Source: Planctomycetota bacterium
GTDB lineage: Bacteria; Planctomycetota; PLA2; JAEUHO01
Assembly (NCBI GenBank): GCA_028281445.1
Contig: JANQJW010000043.1
Location: 1-58,655, forward strand
Length of the DNA stretch: 58,655 bases
Direction: 5' to 3'
The notes beneath the pieces were generated by a model, which did not search any database, was not told where the DNA came from, and saw nothing but the letters and a program-made list of their open reading frames with translations. This document shows positions 8,056 through 16,658 of the stretch, in pieces; the stretch's first letter is position 1, and each line of letters opens with the position of its first letter. The position numbers were made by a program, and so were the translations under genes.

Positions 8056-10296
8056 TCAGCGCAAAGCGTCCGGCGTCAACGGGCCGCGCGGGATGGGCGT
8101 GCCGCGGAGTAGGCCCCAGAAGGCCTTGTAGACATGCGTGACCTCGCCCGCCACCTTCGCCTCGAAACGTGCCACCTCCTCGTGCGAACGGAAGAGGAGC
8201 CCAAGGCGCGGATCGGTCCGCGCCCGCGTCACGTACCAGGCCCCCGTGCCCGCGCGCAGCGGGATCTCGGCCTCCCAGTAGGCGAACTGTTCACCCGATC
8301 CGAACTCGAACGGCGCAGCGGTGTTCGGGCGATCGGGCAGGTAGAACGCAAGGAGACTGGCCGTGCGGTAGCTGTCGGCGAGCACCGGCGCGTCGCGTCG
8401 CTCTCCGACACGCAGCGCGTGCAGCCCGTCGCTGATCTCGTCGAGGCGCTCGAACTTCTCCATGAACCCGACGCGCAGCAGAGTCGGCCGGGCCATCTCC
8501 GCGTGCACGTAGAGCGAGATCGCTGCCGCCACGCCCACACCGGCGTACACCGCGAGGCGGGCACGGCCGCCCGCCTGGAACCAGCGCGCAAGGAGCGGCC
8601 CCAGGAGGATGCAGGCGGACGGGTACACGACCGACGGCCAGTTCGCTTCGGGGCGCTCCTTGAAGCTCGCGACCGCGAACAGCAGCAGCGGTACGGCGGC
8701 GCACGCGACGAGGAAGGGGCGCGCAGGCGGTCCGATGCGGCGGCTGCGCAGGAGAGCGTAGGCTGCGAAGGCGAGTAGGATGGGCGTGACGAAGACGAGC
8801 TGTCCGCCGAGGAAGTTGGCGACGTTGGCGAGTGGCTTCGTCTCGGCGCCACCCCACGTGCTGCGATCCGCACCGTGCTCCAGCTGGTATCGAATGCCGT
8901 TGAACTCGTCGGCCAGGAGCCAGCGTGCGTACGGCACGAGAACCGCGGCGCATGCCAGTACCGCCAGGTACGGACCCGGCCCCCTGAACGCACGCCGCCC
9001 GGCCCTGCTCGCTGACAAGCCGATGAGTGCGGCGATTGGAAGGAGGATCGCGTGGTACTTGCTGAGTGCCGTCAGGCCGAGTGCGATGCCGGCCAAGATC
9101 CATGGGAGCACACGCCCACTCCGCACGGCGGCGAGGACAAGCGCGATCGTCGCGGTCCAGAAGAAGAGCAACGGCACGTCGGGTGTCGTGAGAAAGCCGC
9201 CGACGCTGATGAGCGGCATGGCGAGGAGCGCGGCGGCGGCCCAGAAGCCGGAGGCTTCCGACGCCGGTTCCTGCGGCTCACCGGGGGATGTGCGCACGAG
9301 GCTCGTCGTCAGCCGGAAGACGATCCACCCGAGACCTGCAAGCAGCACCGCCGTCAGCACGCGGATGCCGAGGGGATTGGTGCCGAAGAGCGACGTGCCC
9401 GCCGCGATCAGCCAGGCAACGAGCGGCGGATGGTCGAAGTAGCCCGCCGCCAGGTGATGGGGCCGCGACCAGTTCCAGTAGTACGCCTCGTCCGACGTCA
9501 GCACGACGAAGGGGGCCATGACGAGGTGGAGCAACGCAAGGCCCCAGACCAGCGCGAGCGCGCGGCGGCGCCACGGCGTGCCTGGCGAGCCCGGCTTGCC
9601 GAAGATCCGCTGTCGGTAGAGCCCCACGAGCTGCTGCAGGTAGGCGAGCATCACCGCGCCCCCGAGCTTGCTCTTGCCTGCGGTGCGGTCGGTGAACACG
9701 AAGGGGACCTCGCGCACCCTCTCCGACTCCGTCCGGACGAGTGCCTCCAGTGCGATCTTGTAGCCGATGGGCCGCAGCTCGACGTCGTCCAGCAGGTCCT
9801 TGCGGACGGCGAAGTAGCCCGACGTCGTGTCGCGAATGCTGACGAGCGGGCGCGCCATCAGCGCAGCGGACCAGGACGTGAAGCGCCGCGTCCACGGCCA
9901 GTTCGAGATGCCGCCGCCCGGCACGCGCCGGCTCGCCACGGTGATCTCGATGCCTTCGTCACGGATCGGCGCCAGCAGGTCGGGCAGCACCTCCGGGGGG
10001 TGCGAGAGGTCCGCGTCCATGACCGCGACCACGTCGCCGCGCGCTTGGCGGAAGCCCTCCATCACGGCCTTGGCGAGTCCGCGATCCTCGGTCCGCACGA
10101 TGGCGCGCACACGCTTTCCGGCGCCGTGGTCCGCCGCGACCGCGCGCGCGTGCTCGGCCGTGCCGTCCGGTGAGTTGTCGTCGACGATCAGGAGCTCTGC
10201 CTCTTCGTCGAGGCCGTCGAGGACCGGCAGCACGCGCTCGAGCAGGGCGCGTACGTTGTCCCGTTCGTTGTAGGTCGGGACGATGACGGAGAACAT
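8056..10296 (-). CDS. polyprenol-monophosphate glycosyltransferase (DPM1-like GT2) fused to GT39/ArnT-like integral membrane glycosyltransferase
   Basis: 746 residues. Residues 1-230 are a DPM1-type GT2 enzyme: VIVPTYNERDN, IVDDNSPDGT, DADLSHPPE, RDTTSGYFAVRK and KIALEALVR. Residues ~245-745 are a multipass PMT_2 domain with the conserved loop DEAYYWNWSRPHH...GYFDHPPLVAWL and ~10 membrane helices. The GT2 half would load a sugar onto polyprenyl phosphate and the GT39 half would use that lipid-linked sugar outside the membrane, so donor synthesis and use are joined in one chain. The acceptor (protein, lipid A or other lipid) is unknown. A second, stand-alone ArnT-like enzyme lies at 25960-27432. 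Confidence 0.87.
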   Translation of the reverse strand: MFSVIVPTYNERDNVRALLERVLPVLDGLDEEAELLIVDDNSPDGTAEHARAVAADHGAGKRVRAIVRTEDRGLAKAVMEGFRQARGDVVAVMDADLSHPPEVLPDLLAPIRDEGIEITVASRRVPGGGISNWPWTRRFTSWSAALMARPLVSIRDTTSGYFAVRKDLLDDVELRPIGYKIALEALVRTESERVREVPFVFTDRTAGKSKLGGAVMLAYLQQLVGLYRQRIFGKPGSPGTPWRRRALALVWGLALLHLVMAPFVVLTSDEAYYWNWSRPHHLAAGYFDHPPLVAWLIAAGTSLFGTNPLGIRVLTAVLLAGLGWIVFRLTTSLVRTSPGEPQEPASEASGFWAAAALLAMPLISVGGFLTTPDVPLLFFWTATIALVLAAVRSGRVLPWILAGIALGLTALSKYHAILLPIAALIGLSASRAGRRAFRGPGPYLAVLACAAVLVPYARWLLADEFNGIRYQLEHGADRSTWGGAETKPLANVANFLGGQLVFVTPILLAFAAYALLRSRRIGPPARPFLVACAAVPLLLFAVASFKERPEANWPSVVYPSACILLGPLLARWFQAGGRARLAVYAGVGVAAAISLYVHAEMARPTLLRVGFMEKFERLDEISDGLHALRVGERRDAPVLADSYRTASLLAFYLPDRPNTAAPFEFGSGEQFAYWEAEIPLRAGTGAWYVTRARTDPRLGLLFRSHEEVARFEAKVAGEVTHVYKAFWGLLRGTPIPRGPLTPDALR

Positions 10297-10352
10297 CAGC
10301 GGCTGCCGCCTCCCGCGCGAACCGTAGGCGGTGACCTAGGCGTTCGCAAGAA

Positions 10353-11852
10353 CTACGACACGGGCTCCGACTCCGCTTCCGTTTCTCGGGTCTCCATTGC
10401 TGCCTCGGGCTTGTGGGGCCGGAAGGAGAGGAAGTACAGCGCTGCGCGCACACCTCCGAAAAGCACGAGCGCGACGCAGATGCTGCCGAGCGAGAGCTGC
10501 GCCAACAACCAGAGCAGGGTCTCCGCGTCTCCGGCGGTACCAGGGACCGGATCTCGAGCCAGACGGCGTGCGAGCGGGAACATGAGCCAGAGCGCCAGGA
10601 CCGGGATCCACTGGATCCGGACAAACGACATGACGGTCTTGCGCCAGAAGCCGTCGTGCGCGCGCAGCTTGACGCCGCGATGGAAGCGCAGCTGCGTGAC
10701 GCGACGCGCCCAAAACGTGGAACCCGTGACCCCGATCGCAATGCAGAGCACGGTCAACGCGAGGCACGCCGGAACGCTCAGCAAACCGATGAAGAGGCTC
10801 GTTCGGTCCGGCGTGGTGTCGACGAGGCCCAGGTAGTGGACGGTCGACTCCGTGTGCAGCACCGTCCAGTCGACGATCCCTCGCGCAAACGCGCGTACGC
10901 AGAGCTGCACGCTCAAGGTCAAGATCAGGACGAACGCGAGAAGGACCAGCAGCGAGAGGAGCTCCTTGCCGAGGGTCTTGAGAACGACGCCTACGGCCCG
11001 GCGCGCCACACGGGGTTCGCCGCTCGCTGCGCGCCCGGGCATGGTGAAGATCTCCACCAGGACGCCGCGCAGGGTGAAGAAGAACAAGACGAGCAGCAGG
11101 TAGGGAATGATGTGGGGGAGGAGTCGCAGCAGGCGGTAGCCGACGCTCATCATGTTGGCAGCCGACTCGAACGTCTCCCGGTCGAAGTGCTGCATGCTGC
11201 GAAGCAGGTTGACGGCGAACCCGGCTGAGGGATCCTGCGCCAGCGAGCCCACGACCGGGCCCAGCGGGGGACCGTCGGCGCCGCGTCCACGCCGCAGTGC
11301 GCTCGCGTGCTCCTCCAGGTAGTCGAAGCCCGCTTCGACGATGCCGCGTTCAGGGTTGATACCCGCCGATGCGAGCGCCGAGATGTCGCGCAGCATCTCG
11401 AGCAACCCGGAGAACACTCCGAGCGAAAACACCAGCAGAAGCACACCCACGATGGTGTAGATCCACAGCCGTCGCCGGCGTCCCGGATAGCGATGCCCAA
11501 CGAAGAACGGGAGCAGGAGGAAGGAGAGGGAGGCGAGGTTGAGCACGAAGAAGATGTCTTCCATCGTGTTCGTGATCATCTGCTTGCGGTGCAGGGCGCT
11601 CGCATCGATGCGCCTCAGCAGCTCGTCACGCTTCTGCCCGGCCACGGTGACGAAGTACTCGGCGTAGGCAAGGCGCGCCTTCTCCGGGGCTGCCTGCCAC
11701 GCCGCTACCGATTCCTCCAGCGAACGCATTGCAGGCGGCGGTTCCTTGGGTTCTGCCGAGGCCCAGGTGGGGATGCGCTTCTGCTGAGCGAGGACCCACA
11801 CGATGCCCACGGCGATCGCGATGCCGGTGAGGATCCACCATGTCCGTAGCAT
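10353..11852 (-). CDS. hypothetical multipass membrane protein
   Basis: 499 residues, not recognised. About eight membrane segments are visible: one at the N-terminus (WWILTGIAIAVGIVWVLA), a pair around 100-150, IIPYLLLVLFFFTL near 250, LLSLLVLLAFVLILTL near 305, LLSVPACLALTVLCIAIGV near 365, then two near 420 and 460. Two soluble helical regions separate the groups (residues ~35-90 and ~165-240). The gene is divergent from the thioredoxin/HEAT gene. The ATG has GAGGAGG about 11 bases upstream. It could be a transporter-like or mechanosensitive-like protein, but no motif decides this. Confidence 0.7.
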   Translation of the reverse strand: MLRTWWILTGIAIAVGIVWVLAQQKRIPTWASAEPKEPPPAMRSLEESVAAWQAAPEKARLAYAEYFVTVAGQKRDELLRRIDASALHRKQMITNTMEDIFFVLNLASLSFLLLPFFVGHRYPGRRRRLWIYTIVGVLLLVFSLGVFSGLLEMLRDISALASAGINPERGIVEAGFDYLEEHASALRRGRGADGPPLGPVVGSLAQDPSAGFAVNLLRSMQHFDRETFESAANMMSVGYRLLRLLPHIIPYLLLVLFFFTLRGVLVEIFTMPGRAASGEPRVARRAVGVVLKTLGKELLSLLVLLAFVLILTLSVQLCVRAFARGIVDWTVLHTESTVHYLGLVDTTPDRTSLFIGLLSVPACLALTVLCIAIGVTGSTFWARRVTQLRFHRGVKLRAHDGFWRKTVMSFVRIQWIPVLALWLMFPLARRLARDPVPGTAGDAETLLWLLAQLSLGSICVALVLFGGVRAALYFLSFRPHKPEAAMETRETEAESEPVS

Positions 11853-11978
11853 CCGCGTCGCTGCCTCCTCTCGTCAATGTAGCCGCTCGGGAAGACCGGC
11901 TCCCACGCGGCGGTCCAAGGAACGAGGGGCTGCCGGGAACCCTGCCCGCGGCGTATCGTTGAAGGGCGAGGAGGGCGG

Positions 11979-13472
11979 ATGCGACGACATCGGCTTGGGC
12001 GGATCGCCGCCGTTCTGATGCTGCTGCTGGCGGCCGGGCCGGCTGCGGCCGAGGAGATCGTCTGGCTGACGGACGTGAAGGCTGCGCTCGAGAAGGCGGC
12101 CAAGGACAAGAAGGTGTTGATGATCTGCATCAACGCCCGCGACACGCCGGGCGAGCCGATGGAGCCGGCCGCTCTGGGCTTACGCGAGGTCGTCTACAAG
12201 GACCCCAAGATCGTTGCGAAGTCCAAGTCCTTTGTGTGCTGCTTCCTGACGCCCGAGGGGTCGTCGGACGACTACGGCGAGATGCGGCTGCAGTTCGGCA
12301 TCGACGGGAACATCGTGTCGCCGCAGCACATCTTCGCCGCACCCGATCACCAGCCCGGCGACAAGCCGCTCGCCCGTAGGGAGTACTGGCCGTTCGGCAA
12401 GGGCGAGGCGGCCGTCGAACGTCTGTTGAAGATGATGGACCAGGCGCTCGCCGCGTGGCGCGTGAAGGCGGGGATGCCCGAGGCGCCGGCTCCGGAGTCG
12501 GACGCCGAGAATGAGGACGGGCCCGCTCCTGCCGAAGGCGCCACCGACGAGGCGCGCAATGCGTGGATCCAGAAGATGCTCGAGATGGTGCGTACCGGCG
12601 AGCACGCCGTGCGCCTCGAGGCGCTCAAGGCCATGGTCGAACACGACCGGAAGGGCGACTGCTTGACGCCGCTCGTGCCGCTGGTCGGCGAGTTCGACAA
12701 GGCCGGCAACGCGCTCGGCGTGGGGGACCTCGTGCGGACGTTCGGCATCCCCGGCTTCATGGAGGGGGCGGAGGCCATCCACTCCGTCCTCGGTCACAAG
12801 GACGAACGCGTGCGCGGCAACGCCGCGGTGTCCCTCGAGTACATCGGCAGTCCCGCGAGCGTGGAACCGCTGATGGCGCGCGTGAAGAAGGAGAAGGACG
12901 CCAGGATCGCCAACCACATGTACCGCGCGCTCGGCCGGTGCGGCGCGGCCGACGCGAAGGTCAAGAAGCGATTGCTGTCCAAGGCCTCGCCAAAGAAGAA
13001 GGACTTCCCGTGCTACGGCCCCGCCATCGGGCTCGGCTACTTCCAGGGCGACGCAAAGCTCGCACGCTCCGTCGAGAAACAGATCACGCGTCTGGGCGAC
13101 ATCTTCATGGGCGGGCAGTACGCCAAGCACGCGCTGCTGCGCAACATCCTCGTGTGGGTCCTGACCGAGATCCGGGATCCGAAGAGTGAGAAGTTCATCC
13201 GCAAGAAGCTCATCGCCAAGATCGACGATGAGAAGGCCTGGGCCAAGGGCCAGTTGATGGCGTTCTTCGAGGCCGCGGCCCGTAAGTGCGCGGGCCAGGA
13301 CGATACGCAGGAGGCGATCGACAAGGGGGTCCGCGACCTGCTCTGGCAAGCCGCGAGCGGGGACCGGAACGGATGGGGGCTGCTCGACGGCTACCGGCGC
13401 GGCCGGCCCGTCGAGAAGTTCGCGCCGAAGGGCGAGTTCGGCCGCAAGCCGGACGAAGAACAGGGCAACTAG
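11979..13472 (+). CDS. secreted thioredoxin-fold protein with HEAT-like repeats
   Basis: 497 residues with a signal peptide (LMLLLAAGPAAAEE). Residues ~25-170 resemble a thioredoxin-fold domain of the 'DVKAALEKAAKDKKVLMICINARD' type, but the active-site CxxC is missing; INARDTPGEPM stands in its place. An acidic linker (~175-195) leads to HEAT-like helical repeats from ~200 to ~420 (e.g. HKDERVRGNAAVSLEYIGSPASVEPLM). This points to a structural or chaperone-like periplasmic role rather than redox catalysis. RBS GAGGAGG precedes the ATG. Confidence 0.7.
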   Translation: MRRHRLGRIAAVLMLLLAAGPAAAEEIVWLTDVKAALEKAAKDKKVLMICINARDTPGEPMEPAALGLREVVYKDPKIVAKSKSFVCCFLTPEGSSDDYGEMRLQFGIDGNIVSPQHIFAAPDHQPGDKPLARREYWPFGKGEAAVERLLKMMDQALAAWRVKAGMPEAPAPESDAENEDGPAPAEGATDEARNAWIQKMLEMVRTGEHAVRLEALKAMVEHDRKGDCLTPLVPLVGEFDKAGNALGVGDLVRTFGIPGFMEGAEAIHSVLGHKDERVRGNAAVSLEYIGSPASVEPLMARVKKEKDARIANHMYRALGRCGAADAKVKKRLLSKASPKKKDFPCYGPAIGLGYFQGDAKLARSVEKQITRLGDIFMGGQYAKHALLRNILVWVLTEIRDPKSEKFIRKKLIAKIDDEKAWAKGQLMAFFEAAARKCAGQDDTQEAIDKGVRDLLWQAASGDRNGWGLLDGYRRGRPVEKFAPKGEFGRKPDEEQGN

Positions 13473-13502
13473 CTAGCCAACCCTGATCGCCGGGGTGACT
13501 GC

Positions 13503-13553
13503 GATGTAGGGGCGACCCGAGGCCCGGAGGGCCGAGTGGTCGGCCCGCGAGCG
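13503..13553. repeat. REP-like hairpin repeat, copy 1
   Basis: A 51-bp unit starting GATGTAGGGGCGACC and ending GGTCGGCCCGCGAGCG. It has an outer inverted pair (GGGCGACC with GGTCG-CCC, one extra G) and an inner perfect stem GGCCC-GGA-GGGCC. A second unit follows 28 bp later with a different inner stem that still pairs. Confidence 0.75.
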
Positions 13554-13581
13554 CTTGGTATCGACCGTCGCTGCAGGGAGC

Positions 13582-13631
13582 GATGTAGGGGCGACCTAAG
13601 CGCCGAAGGCGCGGATGGTCGCCCACGAGCG
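13582..13631. repeat. REP-like hairpin repeat, copy 2
   Basis: A 50-bp unit sharing GATGTAGGGGCGACC and the end CACGAGCG-type tail with copy 1. The outer arms GGGCGACC and GGTCGCCC pair perfectly, and the inner stem is GCGCC-GAA-GGCGC. The inner stem differs from copy 1 on both sides in a compensatory way, so the folded form, not just the sequence, is conserved. It lies between two convergent genes. Confidence 0.75.
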
Positions 13632-13646
13632 TCGGGCGCCGCCCGC

Positions 13647-14522
13647 CTACCTCTCCTTTGCACGATGCCGCTCGGCCTTCTGGGCCAGAAGCTGGCCGTA
13701 GGAGAAGGCCTTCTCGAACTCGCTGTGCACGCGAATGTCGCCGAAGCGGATCTCGTCGATGAGCTCCAACGCCTCGTCGAACTCCTTCTTCTTCTCCAGC
13801 CGCTTGGCCTTCGCGATCATCTTCTTGTGCTCGACCATCTTGCGCCGGATCTGCTTCTTGTAGGCCGGGAACGCGTTGAACGCCTTCTCCAACGACTTGC
13901 GCAGCTTCGCACCGCTCTTGTGCCCGTCGATCCGGGCCTTCACCTCGAGATCGTGGTTGATGGCGACGAACGACGGGCCCTTTCCGGCGCCGATCATCTC
14001 GGCGTACTTGGCCTTGGTCTCGGCCATGTCGATCTGCACGCAGCGGAACAGCTTGCTCCAGCGCGCCGCCTGCTCGTCGTCGAGCACTCGCGTGCAGATC
14101 GTCGTCGTGAGCTTGCCGTTGGGCGTGTCGTCATGCGGCCAGTGGAAGTAGACAAGCGTCGGGCGCGCGTCGCCCTTGGCCTTGGCCTTGTCGATGCCGA
14201 GCGCCACCTGGATGTGTTCGATCTCGTTCTTGGGGCCGGTGTAGACCTCGCCCTCCTTGGGCGTCACCGCGGTGAAGGCGCCGATGGTGGCCTCGGTCCA
14301 CTTGAAGAACGTGAGCCGCGGAGCCGGACCGGCGGAGCGCGTCGCGCCGCCGCCGCTGCTGCCGCCCGGGGTCGTGGGCGAGCCGGCCATGCTGTTGCTG
14401 CCGGATAGTGAGGAGCGACCGCCCCCGCCGGCACCGCCTCAGCCTCAGCCGAACGCGAGGGAGGGCGTGAGAAGCGCCACGCTCAATGCGATGACGGAAG
14501 CAACAACGACGGCTCTGAGCAT
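13647..14522 (-). CDS. secreted thioredoxin-fold protein with two in-frame TGA codons after the signal peptide (candidate Sec-Gly-Sec protein)
   Basis: Read through, the gene gives 291 residues. The ATG at 14522 has RBS CGAGG six bases upstream and encodes a signal peptide (MLRAVVVASVIALSVALL...SLAFG). Codons 26 and 28 are TGA (14447-14445 and 14441-14439), giving FG-U-G-U-GG, then a Gly/Ser-rich linker and a thioredoxin-like domain (RPTLVYFHWPHDD..., GPSFVAINHDLEV) that lacks its own CxxC, then a Lys-rich helical tail. The only ATG after the TGAs (14390) has no RBS and would remove the signal peptide. A hairpin GGGGC-GGTC-GCTCC begins 13 nt after the second TGA, like a SECIS. Alternatives are a double nonsense mutation in the GGCTGA hexamer repeat, or a short protein starting at 14390. 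The linker keeping Gly/Ser character in the same frame favours one gene. Confidence 0.55.
14412..14425 (-). promoter_or_regulatory. candidate SECIS hairpin of the Sec-Gly-Sec gene
   Basis: On the minus strand GGGGC-GGTC-GCTCC forms a 5-bp stem (one G·U) with a GGUC loop. The stem starts 13 nt after the second TGA and the loop 18 nt after it, within the spacing known for bacterial SECIS elements, and the loop begins with G. It also lies 24 nt from the first TGA. Confidence 0.45.
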
Positions 14523-14665
14523 GACGTACCTCGATCGCGGACCGAATGCCGACCCCCCGGCTACCGTACGTACGCCCGCCGGTGCCCGCGGCGGACGATA
14601 CAAATGGTACAGGGAGAGGCCTTTTGTCACACGACAGGCCGTATCAGGGAGAACGGAGGTCCCGG

Positions 14666-16651
14666 GTGCGCTGGATCCTGATCGCACTCGTGCTTCTTGG
14701 CGCACCGGAGATCGCGCAGGCGGCACCCAAGGTCCGAGCGGCGGTCATCGAGCACCTGGATCGCTCGACGCATGCGACGGGAGCCGAGGAACTGCTGCGC
14801 AAGGCCGGTGCCGAGGTGAAGCTCCTCGACATCACCCGATCACCATTGGAGCAGAACGTCGACCTGATCGTCTTCGGCTCGTTCTGCAACACGGTTCGGG
14901 CCACACGCAGCTGGCGCAACAAGTACCGCCAGGACCTGCTCGCGTTCATGGCGCAAGGCGGCGTCATTCTCCAGATGACGCAGAGCGACGACCGCGAGCC
15001 GACCGTGCCGTGGCTGCCCGACGGCGTTGCGGTCCACCGCAGCGACACGGACGTGAATACCGTTCGCCTCGTAGCGAAGAAGTCACATCCCCTGCTGGCG
15101 TGGGTCGTGTGGAAGAAGGTCGGCGACATACGCCACGTGAAGTACCAGCAGCCACCCAAGACTCCGTTCAGCTGGGAAGGGCTGCGCCGCACGGAGGGTG
15201 TCGAGGTCCTGCTTGCCGCCGACGTCGAGGGCACACGCCCGCACATGGTCGTGGGGGAGCACGGCAAGGGACGCTTCATCATCACGTCGCTCCACATCGA
15301 CAAGATCTGGGACAAGGACGGAAAGCCGCGCGTGCCCAAGGAGTCCATCACGGTCTCCAAGGCGTTCTTCTCGACCATCGTGAAGTACGTGACGCGCGTG
15401 CGAACCGGGAAGGCCCGCCCGATCGAGGTCACGTACCAGCCGATGGTGGGGCCGATGCTCGGCCACGTCGGCGAGGACCAGGCGTATCTCTGGCTCCGGC
15501 CGAAGCGAACGGGCATGTATACGCTGTCGGTTCGGCGCGCAGACGGTTTCGGCACCACGATCCGTCTGCCCGCCGAGAGCCTTGCGGAGAACGACCGCGC
15601 GATCACGTGGCACGTCGGCGGGCTCGAACCCGACACCGAGTACTCGTACTCGATTCGAGGCCACGGCGAGCGGCTGGTCGAGAACGAGCGCTTGCGAACG
15701 GCGCCCAAGCAGGGCGAGCCGCGGCGCGTGCGACTCGCCTTTGGCTCCTGTGCGTCATCGGATCCCGATCCTGTCTGGGACCGCATGATGCGCGTCGGTA
15801 CCCAGGGCATCGTCTTGCTGGGGGACACGCCCTACGTGGACTCGACGAACCTCCACGTGTCGCGCGCCCGGCACCGCGCGTTCCTGAAGGTCCCGGGCTT
15901 GGCCGCTGCAATCCGCACCACCCCGCTCTGGAGCACGTGGGACGACCATGACTACGGCCGCAATGACGCTGACGGGACCATGCGCGGCAAGAACACGTCG
16001 CGCCGCGTCTACCGCGAATACCGCGCGCTGCGCAGCTACGGACACGACGGCAAGGGGGTCTACACGAGCTTCCGCTACGGACCCATCGAGGTGTTCCTGC
16101 TGGATGTGCGCTGGTTCGCGAACACCGAGAAGGCCGCCTCCGATCCCAGCGCCCCGTCCGCGCTCGGCCAGCGACAGCGGGCGTGGCTCCTGGCGGGCCT
16201 ACGCGCATCGACGGCACCGTTCAAGGTGCTTGCGAGCGGGATGGTGTGGGGGGACAAGATTGGCAAGGCCAAGGATGACTGGGAGCACTACAAGGCCGAG
16301 CGCGCCGCCTTGTACGCCGCCATCGGCGCGATGAACATCTCCGGTTGCGTCCTGATCAGCGGAGACATCCACGGCTGCCACTACTACGAGCGGCCGCGAG
16401 ACCAGGTCGGCTACACGCTGCACGACTTCGTCATCTCGCCGCTGCATGGTCGGCTCGCCGGCGAGGAGTACCGGACCGAGCGTCCCGAGATGAAGTGGAG
16501 CGCGTACGAGCCGCACGTCTTCCTGTTGCTCGAAGCCGACTCGACCGGCGCGACGCCCAGGCTCACGGCGAAGTACATCCGCCGCGACGGCAAGGAGCTC
16601 AAGACGATCCGGCTGCGCGCGTCCGACCTCCGGCGGCCTGCGGAGAAGTAG
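14666..16651 (+). CDS. ThuA-like domain fused to PhoD-like metallophosphatase, secreted
   Basis: 661 residues from the GTG at 14666, chosen because GGAGGT lies five bases upstream and a signal peptide follows (VRWILIALVLLGAPEIAQA). Residues ~20-245 look like a ThuA/class-I-amidotransferase-like fold (AAVIEHLDRSTHATGAEELL, DLIVFGSF, MVVGEHGKGRFIITSLH). Residues ~250-340 are the PhoD N-terminal beta domain and ~345-661 the PhoD phosphatase domain: RLAFGSCASSD, GIVLLGDTPY, WSTWDDHDYGRND, LISGDIHGCHYYE. These residues bind the metals in PhoD alkaline phosphatases/phosphodiesterases. It ends directly against the convergent DUF1080 gene. ThuA-domain proteins are common sugar-modifying or scaffold modules in planctomycetes; substrate unknown. 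Confidence 0.82.
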   Translation: MRWILIALVLLGAPEIAQAAPKVRAAVIEHLDRSTHATGAEELLRKAGAEVKLLDITRSPLEQNVDLIVFGSFCNTVRATRSWRNKYRQDLLAFMAQGGVILQMTQSDDREPTVPWLPDGVAVHRSDTDVNTVRLVAKKSHPLLAWVVWKKVGDIRHVKYQQPPKTPFSWEGLRRTEGVEVLLAADVEGTRPHMVVGEHGKGRFIITSLHIDKIWDKDGKPRVPKESITVSKAFFSTIVKYVTRVRTGKARPIEVTYQPMVGPMLGHVGEDQAYLWLRPKRTGMYTLSVRRADGFGTTIRLPAESLAENDRAITWHVGGLEPDTEYSYSIRGHGERLVENERLRTAPKQGEPRRVRLAFGSCASSDPDPVWDRMMRVGTQGIVLLGDTPYVDSTNLHVSRARHRAFLKVPGLAAAIRTTPLWSTWDDHDYGRNDADGTMRGKNTSRRVYREYRALRSYGHDGKGVYTSFRYGPIEVFLLDVRWFANTEKAASDPSAPSALGQRQRAWLLAGLRASTAPFKVLASGMVWGDKIGKAKDDWEHYKAERAALYAAIGAMNISGCVLISGDIHGCHYYERPRDQVGYTLHDFVISPLHGRLAGEEYRTERPEMKWSAYEPHVFLLLEADSTGATPRLTAKYIRRDGKELKTIRLRASDLRRPAEK

Positions 16652-16658
16652 CTACTTC
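16645..16658. other. 14-bp perfect palindrome joining two convergent stop codons
   Basis: GAAGTAGCTACTTC spans the TAG of the PhoD gene (16649-16651) and the CTA (TAG on the minus strand) of the DUF1080 gene (16652-16654) with no intergenic base. The same arrangement recurs at 23475-23495 and 57655-57666. It may act as a bidirectional terminator or be a by-product of both genes ending in similar codons. Confidence 0.5.

Noticed and set aside
14388..14390. ATG as the start of the thioredoxin-like gene after the two TGAs
   Set aside because: No ribosome-binding site precedes it and it would remove the in-frame signal peptide, whose own ATG has one. It remains possible, so the longer gene is scored only moderately.
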